64,000 nucleotides of DNA from Sanghuangporus weigelae (lineage: Eukaryota > Basidiomycota > Agaricomycetes > Hymenochaetales > Hymenochaetaceae): contig CP137322.1 in assembly GCA_033182465.1 (NCBI GenBank), positions 1,302,001-1,366,000 of the forward strand. Reading direction: 5' to 3'. Below are positions 10,053-23,401 of the stretch, piece after piece; positions within the stretch are counted from its first letter, which is position 1; the number at the start of each line of letters is the position of its first letter. Position numbers and translations under genes: made by a program. The notes under the pieces were generated by a model that worked only from the letters and a program-made list of their open reading frames with translations, did no database searches and was not told where the DNA came from.

Positions 10053-13000
10053 ATGGCTCCGGGAGGAAATGGCCGGAGGGGTCATGCACGAGGGCGTGGA
10101 CGTAATGCTCCGCCCTTTAGAGGAAGAGGACAGACTAATAGAGGCGGAGGACGAGGCGGGGGACGTCATGTGTACAACAATCTGAACATCATTGATGTTG
10201 ATATCCAACGATACGCGGATGGTGCGCACGAACCTGGATATTCCACCTCTCTATTTATCAATATCCGCAGATAAATGCTGAATTTCTTCCAGATTCGCCC
10301 GGATCTGGCTATGCTTCTCCTGCACCGCGAGCGCGAGGCAGATGGGGCAACCGGGGCCGTAGCCGTGGTAGAGGCGTAAGCACTCCGTTGAATTTGCAAG
10401 TATATAACAATGGGCGTGCGCCACTGCCTCCAAGAAGGGAAGATGCTTACGACCGTACGGCGCCTGGAGGTCGCGGCTCTGGCAGAGGACCATCGCGAGG
10501 CCTTGGCGCTAGATACAATCCAAACATGCCTCTTTCAAAACTCCTTGCACTCGACAGGCCGTACTTGAGACCGATCAACTTTGTCCGTGCACAGTTGACT
10601 CCTGTGCTTTTCGAACACCAGGAGGAATTAATTGAGGTTCACGAATTTAAAGGTGCGCAGACGCCCTTTTGATATTATCTAATGATCATAGTGGCTAAAT
10701 TTTCCATGACAACTCTTCAGAACCAGAAGATCATGTCCCAACTGCAGAGCAAGTATCTCGAGTGTTTAGTCACCATGAAGCGAGACTATTGCAGGATTCA
10801 TTCTTTCAAGACCCAGCTGCGCATCTATTTGAGGACGCGGACTCTGAACCCGTTGTTACGGTAGAGTTCGGTTCTCTTGGTAAACTTCTGGATGGAACCT
10901 CGACCTCTCAAACCGAGCCTGAATCTCAAGCTACTGTTTCATCTCAACAAACTGTCGTTAAAGCAACAGAGGACATACACGTCTTTGATGCGATCATGCA
11001 AGCATTGTCTATCAATGCAAACGAAACCACCAATACGACTTTAGTTACGGATACGGCGCCTGATAAGGAGCAGGTTGTGGAGAGAATCTCACTTAACGAG
11101 GAATCTGTGGAGACCGGTGACGGAGGACAGGGCGAAATGAAGAATGAAGAACAACCACTGTTTATCATAGATGCAGCTCCTGCGCGTCTCTCGGTGCCAC
11201 AAGAAGGGATTGCATATACACCCGGCATGGAGGATTTGCAACCGCTGGGAAGCCAACTACCTGAGGATGACGAAGTAATAGTCTATGTTGCTCCTCATCC
11301 ACGTTCTGGTCGCGCGACACCTAATATTCCCAGTTCAACGGATGCACTGCACACTAAGCGTGATTCAATAGTTGCGCTTGACGCCCCGGCTTCCGAGATT
11401 GGCACTGTTCTGTCCAGAGCTTCGAGCACATCAGAGTATGTTACCGCATTGACAAAGACACCTGTTTCTGAATCAAACGAACCCGTCCCTGAAATGTCGT
11501 TCTCTTCTAATGGCATCTCACAAGCCGCGCAGCCCAATCGTGAGCAAACGGCCTCTTCCCGCGCTCGCCGCCTCACCAAACGCGACCGTCATAACCGAGC
11601 TGCTCGGTGGAAGGGGAAGAGGCGTAGCTCTTTTGGAGTCTTTGGGGCAATGCTTGAAGAGAGACATCTCCATGAAGATGAGATAGAGGCGAATGAGAAG
11701 CGAGTCAGGCGACAAGGCTCTGATATTGACTGGGGTGACGGAGATTCTGGGTCCGACCGACGACACGGGAACGGTGATCCTGGCATTGATCATGTATCCA
11801 GTAGCCCAGGAGGAATGAATGTTGATGAGGATCTGGACCCCAAAGCTATGGAGAACTTTGTGAGGAGCATGAGCAACAAAGGCATGGAACATACGACTTT
11901 TGATGATATCAGAGATGCGGAGAGACTGGAGCTTGAAGACGAAGAAGACGAAGGGTCTCCTAGCGGTAGCGAAGACTTTGATGGTGAAGTCGAAGCCGTG
12001 CTAAAGGCCGAGGAGGAACGCGTCGTTGATGAGATCGACAGCACTCCTACCTCTGATTCTGAGGGAGAGGACGAGGATGATATATCATCCGACGACGATG
12101 AGACACCGGTGCAAAACTTCCAGGCTCGTCTGGAAAAAATGAGGCTGGACGCAAAGGCAAAAGGCAAGATGAAAGAGTCCGCCTTCTCCGCTATCCAAGC
12201 ATCCTCAGACGGCCTTTTCGGAGCACGCATGTCGAAATTACCGGACAGGGGAAAGAAGCGAGAGGAAGAATCCGAGCAGGAAGACAAAGAAGGCGATTCA
12301 GGTGACTTTGATACCCATTTTTCTTGGGCAGAACGGGACGAAGAGTATCTTGCAGATCTCCAGGTAAGGTATCCACTTCATTCGCAAATTTGTTCAGCTG
12401 CATATGTATTTACCGCAGGACCTGCTGGACGAGGACGATGGTACTTTTGTGTCAGACAGGAAGCAGAGGAAAGCCCTCTTCAGATCGGTGCTTAATGGTG
12501 ATTTCAGTTCAGCACCAGCGAAGAAGAGTGTGTACAGCGTTATTTTATCCTATGCTACTCTTAACAGAAAGAATCTCACAGAGCGAGACTATGGGAAAGA
12601 CCTTCCGCCTGAGCTTCGTGCTCAATGGAAGAAAGACCGCGCCAAGAAGGCAGAGAACAAGGCGAAAGGGGATGCAGCTCGACTTGAAGCTGCGGCAGAT
12701 CCATTTGCGAAACACAAGGGCGGCAAGAAAGGCCGGAAGGCAATGCGTCGTGCAGCTCGACTTGCAGAGGAGGACCGAGATGATGCACCAGCTGCCGATT
12801 TGGCTTTGATCGTCCGCCAGGTCCGCATGTACCTTGATAATCTCAGCCTGACCGTACCTATGGCACTTCCACCAATGGACAAAGCTTCGCGCGCCAAGGT
12901 GCACGAAATCGCTGCTGCGTTTGGTCTGAAAAGCCAGAGCAAAGGCAAGGGTGCGGCCCGGTACACGTCTATCATCAAAACATCGCGCTCCGGCATTAAT

Positions 13001-13285
13001 ATCAAGGAACGCAAGATCCAGAGGATTCTGCGAAGCGGTGGAGACTGGGGTTTCTCGCGACCTGGGTATCCTGATGGTGGAAAAGGTGGGGGTGCACCCA
13101 AGCACAAAGAAGGTGACGAAGTTGGCAAGGAGGCTCCGAAGATTGGTGAGGGCAATGTTGGATTCCGCATGTTGGCAAATATGGGATGGGCGGAGGGCGA
13201 GAAGATTGGTGTCTCTGGTGGTCTCGACGCTCCGATAACGGCTATCATCAAACTTTCAAAATTGGGCCTTGGGGCTACACGTTGA
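10053..13285 (+). CDS. SQS1: SQS1-like G-patch and R3H domain protein
   Basis: Four exons (10053-10221, 10293-10652, 10721-12363, 12419-13285) encode 1012 aa. The N-terminus is an RGG-rich tract (GRRGHARGRGRN and similar), as in yeast Sqs1/Pfa1. A long acidic, Ser-rich middle follows. Next come a Lys/Arg-rich segment and an R3H-like region (about DLALIVRQVRMYLDN onward), then a C-terminal G-patch with GFRMLANMGWAEGEKIG. In yeast, Sqs1 uses its G-patch to stimulate the DEAH helicase Prp43 in ribosome biogenesis and splicing; that role is inferred here from domain order. A candidate intron at 12529-12568 is rejected because it would break the frame. The stop lies 286 bp from the convergent gene's stop. 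Confidence 0.88.
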
Positions 13286-13571
13286 TTGCATTACAGTGTT
13301 TGCTATCTTAGTTGCTATGATTCTTGCCCTCGATTATTCACGCAAAACCATTTCTTGTATAGACATAGAGACGAACAAGTTGGCACAAAATGAACAGTAT
13401 TTTGCATGGTCTGAAGTGGTGGAAATCGACATGATTCTTAGTCCAGAAAAAGAAACATCCCAGTACGATGGGCGCAAAGGGAGAATGAAGCTCGAATGAA
13501 ATAAAATTAACGGGAAGTCACAAAGACGAAGATTAACGACAAAGGTCCCAATTACTTGATAATTTACAGGG
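13286..13571. other. Convergent 3' intergenic region
   Basis: Separates the ends of the SQS1-like gene and the serine-rich gene. Expected to contain both 3' UTRs. No gene seen. Confidence 0.6.
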
Positions 13572-15951
13572 TCACAGGGCATCCTCAGGATCCCATCTCG
13601 AAATTTTACCTTGAAGCGAAAATAACTTAGAAAGTTTGAAGTGAGGAAAGGTAATAACAAACCTAGAGGCTTGAAGAAATATTGCTTGTGTTTCTTCGTC
13701 TCATTACGCTTCTTAGGCATCATCTCGCGCAGCAAGGAAGCACGGTCTTGATCCGGATCATTTTCAGGAATGTAGAACCATTGAGCTTCAAGAGGCTTAT
13801 CGTCTGCATCCTAAATAGCCAGTCATGAGTTAGGGCGGCCGGAGGAATACATGTAAGGCAGAAGAACTTACAAAGCCCATACGGTTAATCCGTCCGAAAA
13901 CGTCGTTCGACTCTAGAACTACCGATGCTACACCAAGCCAATCCGACTTGCTCCTCTGGTTCGCCAAATGAGGGTTTTCTCGTAAAACTTCACGTACTAG
14001 AGAGGAGGCAGGCATAGACGAGGCGCGTGACAAGGCCATTGTTTGTATTAAACATCCACACATTTCAGTCGTTGCATCGTCATCGACATTCTTAGGCGCA
14101 ACGGGCAGCTGAACATCTCCCTGTAGATCAAGTGGAGCCGAAGGAGCACGGGCTGGCGGGGTGAAAGTATTCGGCAAAGACGGACGATGCCCCGAGTTCA
14201 TGGATTGGTCCTCATCTTCACACAGAGATGACACGGTACTATCGCCAACCCTTTTGGATTTCTTCTTCCGTGGCTTGAGAATTACTGAACACGAGGCAGA
14301 GGGACCAGACGACGAAGAACGAGATCCGGAAGAACTTCCACTGCGTGCGCGTTTCTTCTTTCTCTTCAAGTCCAACTCATTTTGCCCAGACTCGACTGTC
14401 TTCACGTCATACACGTTTTGACCTCTGCCATTCTTTGCCCCTTTCTCAAATTGGCCACTCTTCAGTTTTGTCAGTGTATCGTGTTGATCAACAGTACCAG
14501 ATCGGGGTTCCATCGGGCCGGGAGCCGAAGAAAGACCAGATAACGCGTCCAGCTCACTACTTTCCCGAAGATGCCGCGTGTCATTCGCTGGTCCCATGAG
14601 CCCGTCAACGTCACTTCTAGGGGATGGAGGCTCAGATAGGAGCTCCGTAAGATCGCTCAATTCGCTGCCAGCTAGGGAAGGAGATGATATCGGCGTCAAC
14701 ACACAAAAGGAAATAGACTCCACGATAGGATCCATTCTCTCCTCGTTAACAATCATACAGCTCTCCTTGTTGGTCGTTAACTTGCTTTCGTTTATCGACT
14801 GTGATGGGACCGCGTTCTCGACCTTCTCATTTACGACGTTCTCGGAAGAGATGTCAACGCTCGCCTGTGCACGTTCTACCTCTGAAGGACATCCATCTTC
14901 TCCAGTGGAGCCATTTTGATCCTGAACATCATTGGCGAAGACGTCAATCGCGAGTTCTGAGGATTCAGGAAAAAGTTTCGTTGTTTCAGAATGGGAGCTT
15001 TGTCCCTAAACGCAGAACGAACTATGATTAGATGTGGTGTCGAAAATTAGATAATGGCATACGCACAAGGATCTCGTGTTCGTCAAGACTGGATGCTTCG
15101 AAATCTTGGGTCGCTGCAACATTGCACGACGAAACGGTAATCAAAGCGCGAGCCTCTTCGCCAGCCTGAGCGGACACGTCCAGGACCTTAGAAGGTGGTT
15201 GCACCAAATCGAGGGAAAGTGGCAGTTTGGGTTTGATTGCGGCATCTTCGGCTTTTGACTCAGTAGGTGCGAAGCGCGGTTGTCGGCTAAGATCCAGGAG
15301 TACAGCAGCAACATCCATTTCCCCAGGCAATAGTTTATCATTATTCCTGGCTTCAGTTATATCACTGTGCGGTAAATGCGAGTCTTGCCGTCCAACCAAG
15401 ACCAACTCGTCCCTCGAGTTTGCAATCGTAACATTCCCTGCAGCACCCTCCCCGTCCGTAATGTCATCGTCCGTATGAAAAGGATCAATGTCCTCAGAGT
15501 AATCCGAAGGATCAGCATCTGAAACGAGAGGAGGGGCACTCGCACTAGAACTCCTCCGGCGAGTTATGAACTGCTCCCGACTAAAGTTTGAAGTTTGAAC
15601 ACAAGGCCGAGCTTTGTACGGAAAGTCCGGTCCATAGTTAAATGCCACCTCCCAAAATCCCTTCCGCCCACTAGAAGTCGGCGATTTCGGACTGGATGCG
15701 ATATAAGGTTCAGCGACTGGAGATGAAGAGGGCTCTGGCGAGTACAAAGAGTGAATCGGACTGCTGGGAGCTACCGAGGAGGACGAGCAGAAAGATGGAG
15801 ACTGGGGCATTGAGCATTCTGAAGCGAACCTGTAAGAATTGAGTGAAGGCGCGGAAGAGTGAAACGGCATGTCCAGGTCGTGACTACGAGCGCGATAGTC
15901 CGAAGTGCCTTTTCTACGGTACTTAAGAGGAAGTTGAGGGGTGCCCACCAT
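13572..15951 (-). CDS. Large serine-rich protein with conserved C-terminal KHKQYFFKPLGK module
   Basis: Four minus-strand exons (15951-15067, 15005-13872, 13810-13663, 13609-13572) encode 734 aa. About 550 residues are low-complexity, Ser/Pro/Asp-rich and probably disordered, with a basic patch (KRKKKRARSGSSSGS) and a second one (LKPRKKKSKR) that look like nuclear signals. The ordered part is the last about 150 residues. It has a helical stretch around REVLRENPHLANQ and SDWLGVASVVLESNDVFG, then an IPENDPDQDR segment, and KHKQYFFKPLGKISRWDPED at the very end. The tail recurs in many agaricomycete hypothetical proteins as I remember them; it may be a chromatin or DEUB/ASX-like helical domain, but that assignment is weak. 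Two CACGTG sites lie 128-149 bp upstream. Confidence 0.75.
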
Positions 15952-16078
15952 GGACGGCAGAGGGCAGATGTCAAAAGGATGAGAGACGAGAAGAAGGCGG
16001 TGGTGGAGGTATGCGTTCAAGGACAGATACCGCGTTGGTGAACGGAGTCACGCGAGCACAGTCACGGCCGAACAAGAC

Positions 16079-16084
16079 CACGTG
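16079..16084. promoter_or_regulatory. CACGTG E-box-like site
   Basis: First of two copies 16 bp apart, 128 bp upstream of the minus-strand ATG at 15951. Confidence 0.4.
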
Positions 16085-16094
16085 AACGCATCTC

Positions 16095-16100
16095 CACGTG
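16095..16100. promoter_or_regulatory. CACGTG E-box-like site
   Basis: Second copy of the pair, 144 bp upstream of the ATG at 15951. Confidence 0.4.
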
Positions 16101-16950
16101 CTCGAAAGCCCGCATCCATGCCGTCGATCTGCCGTCGATCAACACGTTATTTTCGCCCGAGCCGAGCGTCAGTCAGCAGTAAATCGGCGAAAGCGAGGTT
16201 GGTCGTTGCCAGACGCGATGTTGACGAGCTTTCGATTTGTTGCGCTTGGAACTCAGGAATACTCTGGCTAAGTAAGCGCTATGGCGCGCTGACCGTGACG
16301 GTCCGCCAGCGTCGGGCGACGTCTATAGGAAGAACGTGCACAGAAGGCTTTGCGTTGGAGGAATACTCGTACATGCAAAGCTCGCTAGATGTCTATGGCG
16401 CCGAGCTCGTGAGATTAATATTGCAGCAAATCCAGCGAGGCCATATATTGCATAAATGTTGGAATGATACGTTGAGAGAAGTTTGATCGCGGTCAGTCTT
16501 GCATGCAAAGATGAAAACAAGAAGCGTTGGATGATCGTTGCTTGTAGTTGAGAGGCAACGACGATGCTGGCCCATTATTCTGTCTCCTCCTTCAGTCATG
16601 TACAAGTAACAAATGCCGGATTGTCGCCGGCTGTCACTGGGAACGTGATGTTACGGCCCAATATGCAAATGCAAATAACGATATTTGATATTGCGACAAG
16701 CGTGGTGATGGAAAGAAGGAATGCGTCGAGAGAGGGGAGCGATGATGGCGAGTGATTAAAACAGAGGCGGGAGATATAGTCTGTGAATGGCGACGATGCG
16801 CGAGGGGCAGTAAGTTGAGCTTCTGAGCCGATTAAGCAGGAGCAGCAGGGGAGGCACGACGAGTCACGGCCACCTTTCTATCGCACGCACGACGAGGAGG
16901 TGTGAGCCCGTCGACGGCGTTAGCATCAAGTACGGAGATAGCACTGAGCC

Positions 16951-19900
16951 ATGAACGACCAGGACAAGCCGCCCAGTAAGCGCAAGGTGAGTGTTTAGCC
17001 GACTACTCGCAAGATCATCCTCAGTATCATCCTCACGCTTTTCCGTCCACGGCAGCGGGTGACCAAAGCATGCCTCGTATGCGCAAAATCACGGCGGAAG
17101 GTTCGTCTCGCCGTCTCCTCCGATAGGTCTGAGGTATTCATCATCATTCCCAGTGTGATGGACAGCAGCCTCTCTGCGGCACTTGCAAGGCTCAAAACCT
17201 TCAGTGCTCTTGGTCGGACGGTCTGTTCCCTCTTTCTCTCTGTTACTACTATCAATGCCTCCTCAACGTGAACACATCCCTGCTCTTGTAGTCCCCTCCA
17301 GGCGTGGCCCTCCAAAGGGCTATCGACGTGGGAGTGCCGACCCCGCGTCTCTCGCTCCCAAGATACTCAAGATACGCGAGCACATTCAAGCTCTTCAGCT
17401 TGCTTACGGTGAACGTCTTGTCCTCAACGAACTCCACAAGGCGATTTTCGGCGACGGTCCATGCGATGCGGGACCCGAGCTACTGCTGGAAGGTATGAGG
17501 GGTGTCGACCATAAGGAGGTCGACATTATGCGGTCAACGCCTTCGACATCGAGAAGAACCACTGGATCGAGCGCTTCGGACACCAGCGGCAATGTAACTA
17601 TGAAGGGTAGAAGTGACTGGAGTCAAGACGAGCACGACGGTAATCTAATCATCCTCTTTCTCCAATTCCCGCTGAACACCTTCGCCGACAGACCATGGAC
17701 CTTCAGATATGGACGAAGGCTCTTCATCAGGTATGGCCTTCCTCGCGACTTCCATGCGCTACATGCATACCAGCGGCGGCCCGCTCACACCCGTTTCTGA
17801 CAACGAGCGCATCACAATGGAAAAGTATAGTCCCTGGGCCCTGCGGGATCATGTCGAGCGCCACCCACTAGTTCGGCGCAAGTCGAACACGGAGACGTAT
17901 ATCCCTCATCCTTCCCCGGAAGACATCGAGATCCTCTTGAAGACGTACTGGGCTTCCATCCATCCAGTAATCAAATTTTGTCTCTATTTTTAGTGGAGTG
18001 AGAGTCAACTGATACTTTGCATACGCTCAGCACTGGCCAATCTTGTATAAGCCTGCATTTGATGCCGTTTCAATATTCCGCATATACGAAGAGGTTCCGC
18101 TTGCGCTTCTGTACGCGATGTACGCGCTAGCCGCGCGCCTTTCGCCGACACCGGTCCTCGGCGTGACGACTGCAGAAACGTTCCGCCGAGTTGCTGAAGA
18201 CGAACTCCAGAGTGAGGGTGCATTCCGCTCGGACAGTCAGTCATCGTTCATCTCGGTCCGGTATTGGCACTGACCCGAATGCAGTCAATACATGTACGGC
18301 ACTTTTCCTTCTGAGTTTGTATTATCACGGTGAAGGAAACCAAAGACAAGCATGGGTGCACTCAGGTTAATATATCAAAACTATAGTTATTGTAGGATTG
18401 GCCTAATGTTCTTTAGGTGTCGCGGCGATGATGGCGCTTGACCTCGGTCTACACAAGTCCGCAAATGGTTTGCCGCTTGTGGAGCACGAACGCCGGGTTC
18501 GTGTGTTTTGGAACATATTCGTCTATGAGAAGTAAAGACTCTCCGTCTTTGCCTGGACAGACACTGGCTGATTTGTTGTCTCATAGGGTCCTTGCCTGTG
18601 AAATGGGTCGACCAGTGCTCGTTCGCATGGTTCATTGCGATCCCGTTCGACTTTCCGAGGAACAGGCTGATGAATACGAGCCGGTAGTACACCCCGGAGC
18701 TTCTCGCTTCGGCCATACTAGTACTGTTCGACTATACGTTAGTCATATTTCCCTTTCCGTTTCTCTTCTCCAGGCTAATGCTATATTCGTCAAAAGACGA
18801 TATCAATTTTCAATGCTGCCGTCGATCTTTTCCGTATATTCGAGCGCGTCTTGAGTGAGATGCACTCAGTTGCATCTCCACCGAGCCGCTCCACTCGGGA
18901 ACGTATTGTTGCAGAGCTTGACCGTGATCTCGAGGACTGGCAGAAGAATCTGGGGCCGCGGTGCAAGTACCCATCATCAGACGATTGCACGCCTACAAGG
19001 CCATTGTATACGTGCCATGGTGTACGTCACCTACATATTGGTACAAAACATATTGTGGTGTATACTGAATGACGCTGTTACTTTTCAGTGGTATCATGTG
19101 GCAATGATCCTCTTACACCGCCCTCTCATTAACCGCCCTCGTCCCGGTCACACTTTCGTAAGCAATACACATCACAGGAAGGCAACAGAACATGCGAACC
19201 GGCTGGTGGATCTTTTTGTACTATTCGCCGCTGGTCAGGAAATTGATAAGGTGAGAAACACATGTCGTAGATGTTTTCTCACTATTCGCTGGTATCTGCT
19301 CTGACGCTCTGTGTGCCTGTCATATGTGTTCTCAGCTTCCGCCGAACGATGCGTATATGATTTTCACAGCCGCTACTCTTCACGTTTTCAACCTGACTCT
19401 CATTGACAAACAACTTCGCGAGGCCGCTCGTCCAAAGTTGGAAAAATGCATTGAATGGCTGCGTGTAAGCAACAATCTCTTCCAGTTTGCGCGTGATCTC
19501 GCTGATCCTTTTCTGTCGTTATAGGGTTTAGCAGAAACCTGGTCAGCAGCTTCACAATACAGGTTGCTTCTCGATGCCTGTGAGTGCTTTCCTCTCACAG
19601 ACGTTAGCACTACCGGGTTACTCATCGACTCGTTTCTCCAGTCGCGCAGGTTGCTTCGAACACGTTGAATCACAGCCAATCGATGTCGCCGACCGTGTCG
19701 ACGCCTCCTCAAACTCATCAAAGTGCGCCTCCACCACAGTCCGGCCAGAGTACCATCTACCCTCCACAAATCGGACCAGGTGTTGCATATGTCATGCCTC
19801 AGGCCGCAGACGCGAGCATCGCCCAACAGCACCAACAACCACAACAGCACGTATCACAAGTCCAGCACCAGCAAGTCTACACCGCTGATGCCGAACATAA

Positions 19901-20105
19901 ATACAGCACTCCCGAATTATTCTCGCTCGAAAATTATTACTGGAACCACTTCCAGACCGGTGCGCATCCTTCGCAGCAGATGGCACAGTACTTCCAGCAT
20001 CAGCAGAACAGCGAGATGTCGCCGCAATCTGTGCATGCGAGTGGCCAAGTGGGAGGTGTCGTTTACGACGTACTTCGGTTGCTGCAGGAGGAAGGAAGAC
20101 CTTAG
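16951..20105 (+). CDS. Zn2Cys6 fungal-specific transcription factor
   Basis: Fourteen exons: 16951-16986, 17056-17100, 17154-17220, 17292-17639, 17692-17966, 18031-18235, 18285-18365, 18417-18531, 18587-18737, 18797-19021, 19089-19250, 19336-19464, 19525-19579, 19642-20105 (785 aa). The DNA-binding cluster spans exons 2-3 and reads C-x2-C-x6-C-x6-C-x2-C-x6-C, from CLVC to NLQC, with basic flank KRKRVTK. The cluster is interrupted by an intron directly after RRK. The middle (about HWPILYKPAF to FAAGQEIDK) matches the fungal transcription factor domain, including a MMALDLGLH and FWNIFVYEK pattern. The C-terminus is Gln/Ser/Pro-rich (QQHQQPQQHVSQVQHQQ), a likely activation region. Target genes unknown. 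The joins for exons 10 and 11 were chosen to keep the frame; alternatives are possible. Confidence 0.87.
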
Positions 20106-20535
20106 TGGACGTCTTTTTCTTGAGTATTTCTTGAACAGTGTACATACAATGTATAAGCGTCAGGTTTCTTGCGATGTCAACGTATTCTTACTCTGCCAAT
20201 GCCTTATTGACTTTCAAATGGATCATGCGAGTTACTTCGTGTTAATTCACAAACATTCGAATTTGGACTTGGACTTTGCTAGAACAGCAGTTTCTGGTGT
20301 TTGGCTTCCGGTCTGAGCACAAGATTTATGAATCACAAACAAGAAGGAATGAATAATAATACTCTGGCATTCGATGAATTTTCGCAAACGGACATCGACC
20401 TACGACCAGCGCTTATGTCCCTATATTCACTGCACAGCATATATTAAAAGCAGGGATGCGTCTTGCCATTATGAACCATTAAATTAATCCGAATGCAACC
20501 AAAAGCTTAAAGTCCAGCATGCAAGTCTAATGCAA
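20106..20535. other. Convergent 3' intergenic region
   Basis: A/T-rich spacer between the transcription factor and SEY1 stops. No gene seen. Confidence 0.6.
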
Positions 20536-23401
20536 TCATTGAGGTTCTGCCCTCCGGCGTCGTAACTCTATCGAAGACTCATCCTCGTCATCATAAGTGG
20601 TATGGTTCCGCTCGATTTGGACGGGCTCCGTTAAAAGTGGTGTTGAGAAATGTTCTCGCAGACGTTGCGTGACTTGGCGTTTGACCTGAATACCACATCA
20701 GATTATAGACTGAAGAAAGGAAGTCAGGAAGGCCGTACCTCATTTGCTAGGGTGCCTGTAAGCTGCATTAGCGGACCGGCTAGACCGACCTTGATGATGA
20801 TCCAACTAAACGAGATGGGAGAATAAGACAGACAGTCAGAGAGCTCAGTAGACGAGATTGCCAGAATACTCACGCAGTAGCCAAAGCGCACAGCAGGAAC
20901 GTGAAATACATTGGATTGAACAGAATCGCCATAGCTTCGTTCCAACCAAGGACAACAAGTACTCCGTACATCCAAGTCGGAATTTGCGCAATGCTGGAGA
21001 CTGTGGATCGCTTTGCCTCGACGTAGTAAGCATCCGCGTCCTTACGGAATCGAGACGAAATATCCAGCACTTTGGTCTCGGATAGAATCGTCAACGAGGA
21101 ATCGAAGTCGAAAGGTTCCAGTTGTTGCTGAGAATCATCTTCAGCCGCATCATCCGGCAGTTCATACGCCAATGAAGGGTCCTGAGGCTTGATTTTAGCA
21201 TACAAAGGGATAAGCTCAATGGTCTGATCGCGAGCTTTCTTGAAAGCTCCATCAATATCATCGTCCGGCCTCCAAACTCGGGGGACCCCGTGGTCATCAT
21301 ATCTAAAGCGATCCTCGAAATGGGTACGTAGCTTGCTGAGCAGGACGGGTTCGGTCGTTTGCTCGTCAATCCTCGAACGTAGAGCAAGCCAAGCGCGTTT
21401 GCGTAATATTGACAGGGATTTCGTATTCTCTTCTTCGGTGCTGTCAAAACCTACGAGCTCAATATTAGACCATTTCATCAAAGAAAGATGAACGGGATAA
21501 TCACTTCGAGCTTTGCTCAAATACGTAGATTCAGCCTTCTCAAGAGTTTCCCGAAACGCAATGAGTACATTATCCCACATATCTGCAGTCGCGACACTGA
21601 GATGTAATTCAACAGGCTCAGAAATCTGCTTCTTGAAGTAGCGCTGGTGAAGTAATCATGTCAACTACTGTTGTGACCGGCGATAATAATACTTACTTCG
21701 ATGGAATTTAACATCTTCTTCGTCTCATCTGCACGACACTGATTTGCGACTACCGCCATCTCCTCGCGTAATAGCTCAAGTTCATCTTCCCAGACCCAAT
21801 CAGTATCCTCAAGCTTTGCCTCCTTCGCACCATCAACGAATCGTTTCTCGTATGTCCGTCTTGCTCGAGAACAGACATCTGCAAAATTATAGCCTTCTAC
21901 GCGCATACCGTCTTGCATTTCTTTTTTGAAGGCCGCCAGAACAGACTTGTGAATATTCTTCAGCTGTCCTAGGAAGAGAGTAGAAAGAGTGGAGTCTATC
22001 ACGTTCAGGAGATCAGATCGCTTTCGCTGATACACTCCTTGGTGATATCTTGAAGCGTTCTTATCATACCGTGCTACAGCAAGTTGAGTATATCATCTGT
22101 CAGAAGAGCGAGCAACTGGACGTACAAAGCGCCCCTTGCTTCCATCGACGCATCATGGCGCCCAAACTCTCGACAACACGGCCTGCTTCGATAGGTCGGC
22201 GCTGTGACTTCGCCTGTTCGTTAAATTCAACCAGAGCGACACTTGCGATCTCATCACAACGGAACTGAGCCAAAAGCTCCTGCTGCGTTGGCAAATCAAG
22301 GTCCTTGTTCGATTGAACTTGTTCCTGTGATACTATCAGTGACCTGAGAGCGTGTAAAGTTGTAACACAAACCCAGATGCCTTCCATGTACAGAGCAACG
22401 CCGTCCGCCGGGATCCGTTTGTGATATGCAGGTTTGAACAAAAAGTCTTCAGCATTCTTGTCGACAAATCTCCGTCGAAGAGTCTTCACTTCGCTTTCAA
22501 AGTTGTCCGCTGCGAGGACCTTGTGGGGCAAAGCAGTGAAGCTCAGATCGAAATAATCTGAAAGCTTGCTCTCCTGAAGTTCGGTGGGTTTCGACAAGCT
22601 GTCCCAGATACGCAAAAGATCCGACTCCAACGTCGAAGCAAGATTGGAAAGCGGGGTTGTACCGATGTGGTCTCGAATGACGAATAGAAGCAGTGTTCGT
22701 TGGCTAGTGCTTTCCTTGGCTTTTCCGAAAAGGCTTAAGTTGACTTCGAAAACCGTCTTGAGTAATCCCATATTTGCTCCCTGGTATAAGCCAACTTGAT
22801 GCTCCCATAAGTTTATAATAAGGACTTCCGATGAAGCCAAGGAGAATAGTGCAGCTTTGCGTTCGAAGTCCTGATCTTCTCCGCGTTCCCTCCCGTCTGT
22901 GCCTTCCACATCCATGACCATTACGTTCATTCCCTTGCCACGGCACATCCATATCCCTGAGGAAGAGAACGGTCAATTTCGAGAAACATCATGGACTTTA
23001 CTGCGTACCTTTTGTTGTCTGTTGTCGCTTCGTTTCGTCCATTACATCAAAATTTGTTCCAAACAAGCGGTTTAATAATGTGCCTGTGAGCAAGAGGTGC
23101 AGCTTCAGTGCAGCTCCTCTGGTGAACGACAGACAACATACTCTTTCCGGTAGACTGAGAACCGAAAACAGAAACAATATTATAGTCAAAACCAGCTTCA
23201 CGTAGACTCCATCTATCCATTTGCTCTGCCAAATCTTTCCTGTGTCAGGGATTAGTCCACCTATAAGTACAACGTGAAGCCACTGGCTACTAACGTGAAG
23301 TTCTTCTCCTCGTCAATGACCTGTAATCTGTCTGCTCTGCCCGATGCATTGTGTGCAATTCCGTTAAGAGATACCTTTGCTTGGCGAGCGGTGACGGACA
23401 T
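20536..23401 (-). CDS. SEY1: Sey1 dynamin-like ER membrane-fusion GTPase
   Basis: Multi-exon minus-strand gene. It starts MSVTARQAK at 23401, and its stop is TGA at 20536-20538. Homotypic ER fusion GTPase (atlastin/RHD3/Sey1 family). The P-loop is GSQSTGKS, split by an intron in the Ser codon, followed by [14 protein letters not shown] and a switch region RQQTTKG. The G3 motif [14 protein letters not shown] and the G4-like VIRDH are present. A long helical bundle follows. Near the C-terminus are two close membrane segments around [19 protein letters not shown] and [20 protein letters not shown], as needed for a hairpin in the ER membrane, then a short basic cytosolic tail ([10 protein letters not shown]). 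All key elements are present and the length is normal for the family. A CACGTG site lies 114 bp upstream. Confidence 0.95.

Larger units (their letters stand above)
15952..16950. other. Divergent intergenic region, about 1 kb
   Basis: Lies between the starts of the serine-rich gene (left, minus) and the Zn2Cys6 factor (right, plus). No credible gene. Contains two CACGTG sites near the left gene. Confidence 0.55.

Noticed and set aside
12529-12568. Possible intron in the SQS1-like exon 4 (GTGTGT...AACAG)
   Set aside because: Removing it shifts the frame and it would be only 40 bp; the sequence is open through it.
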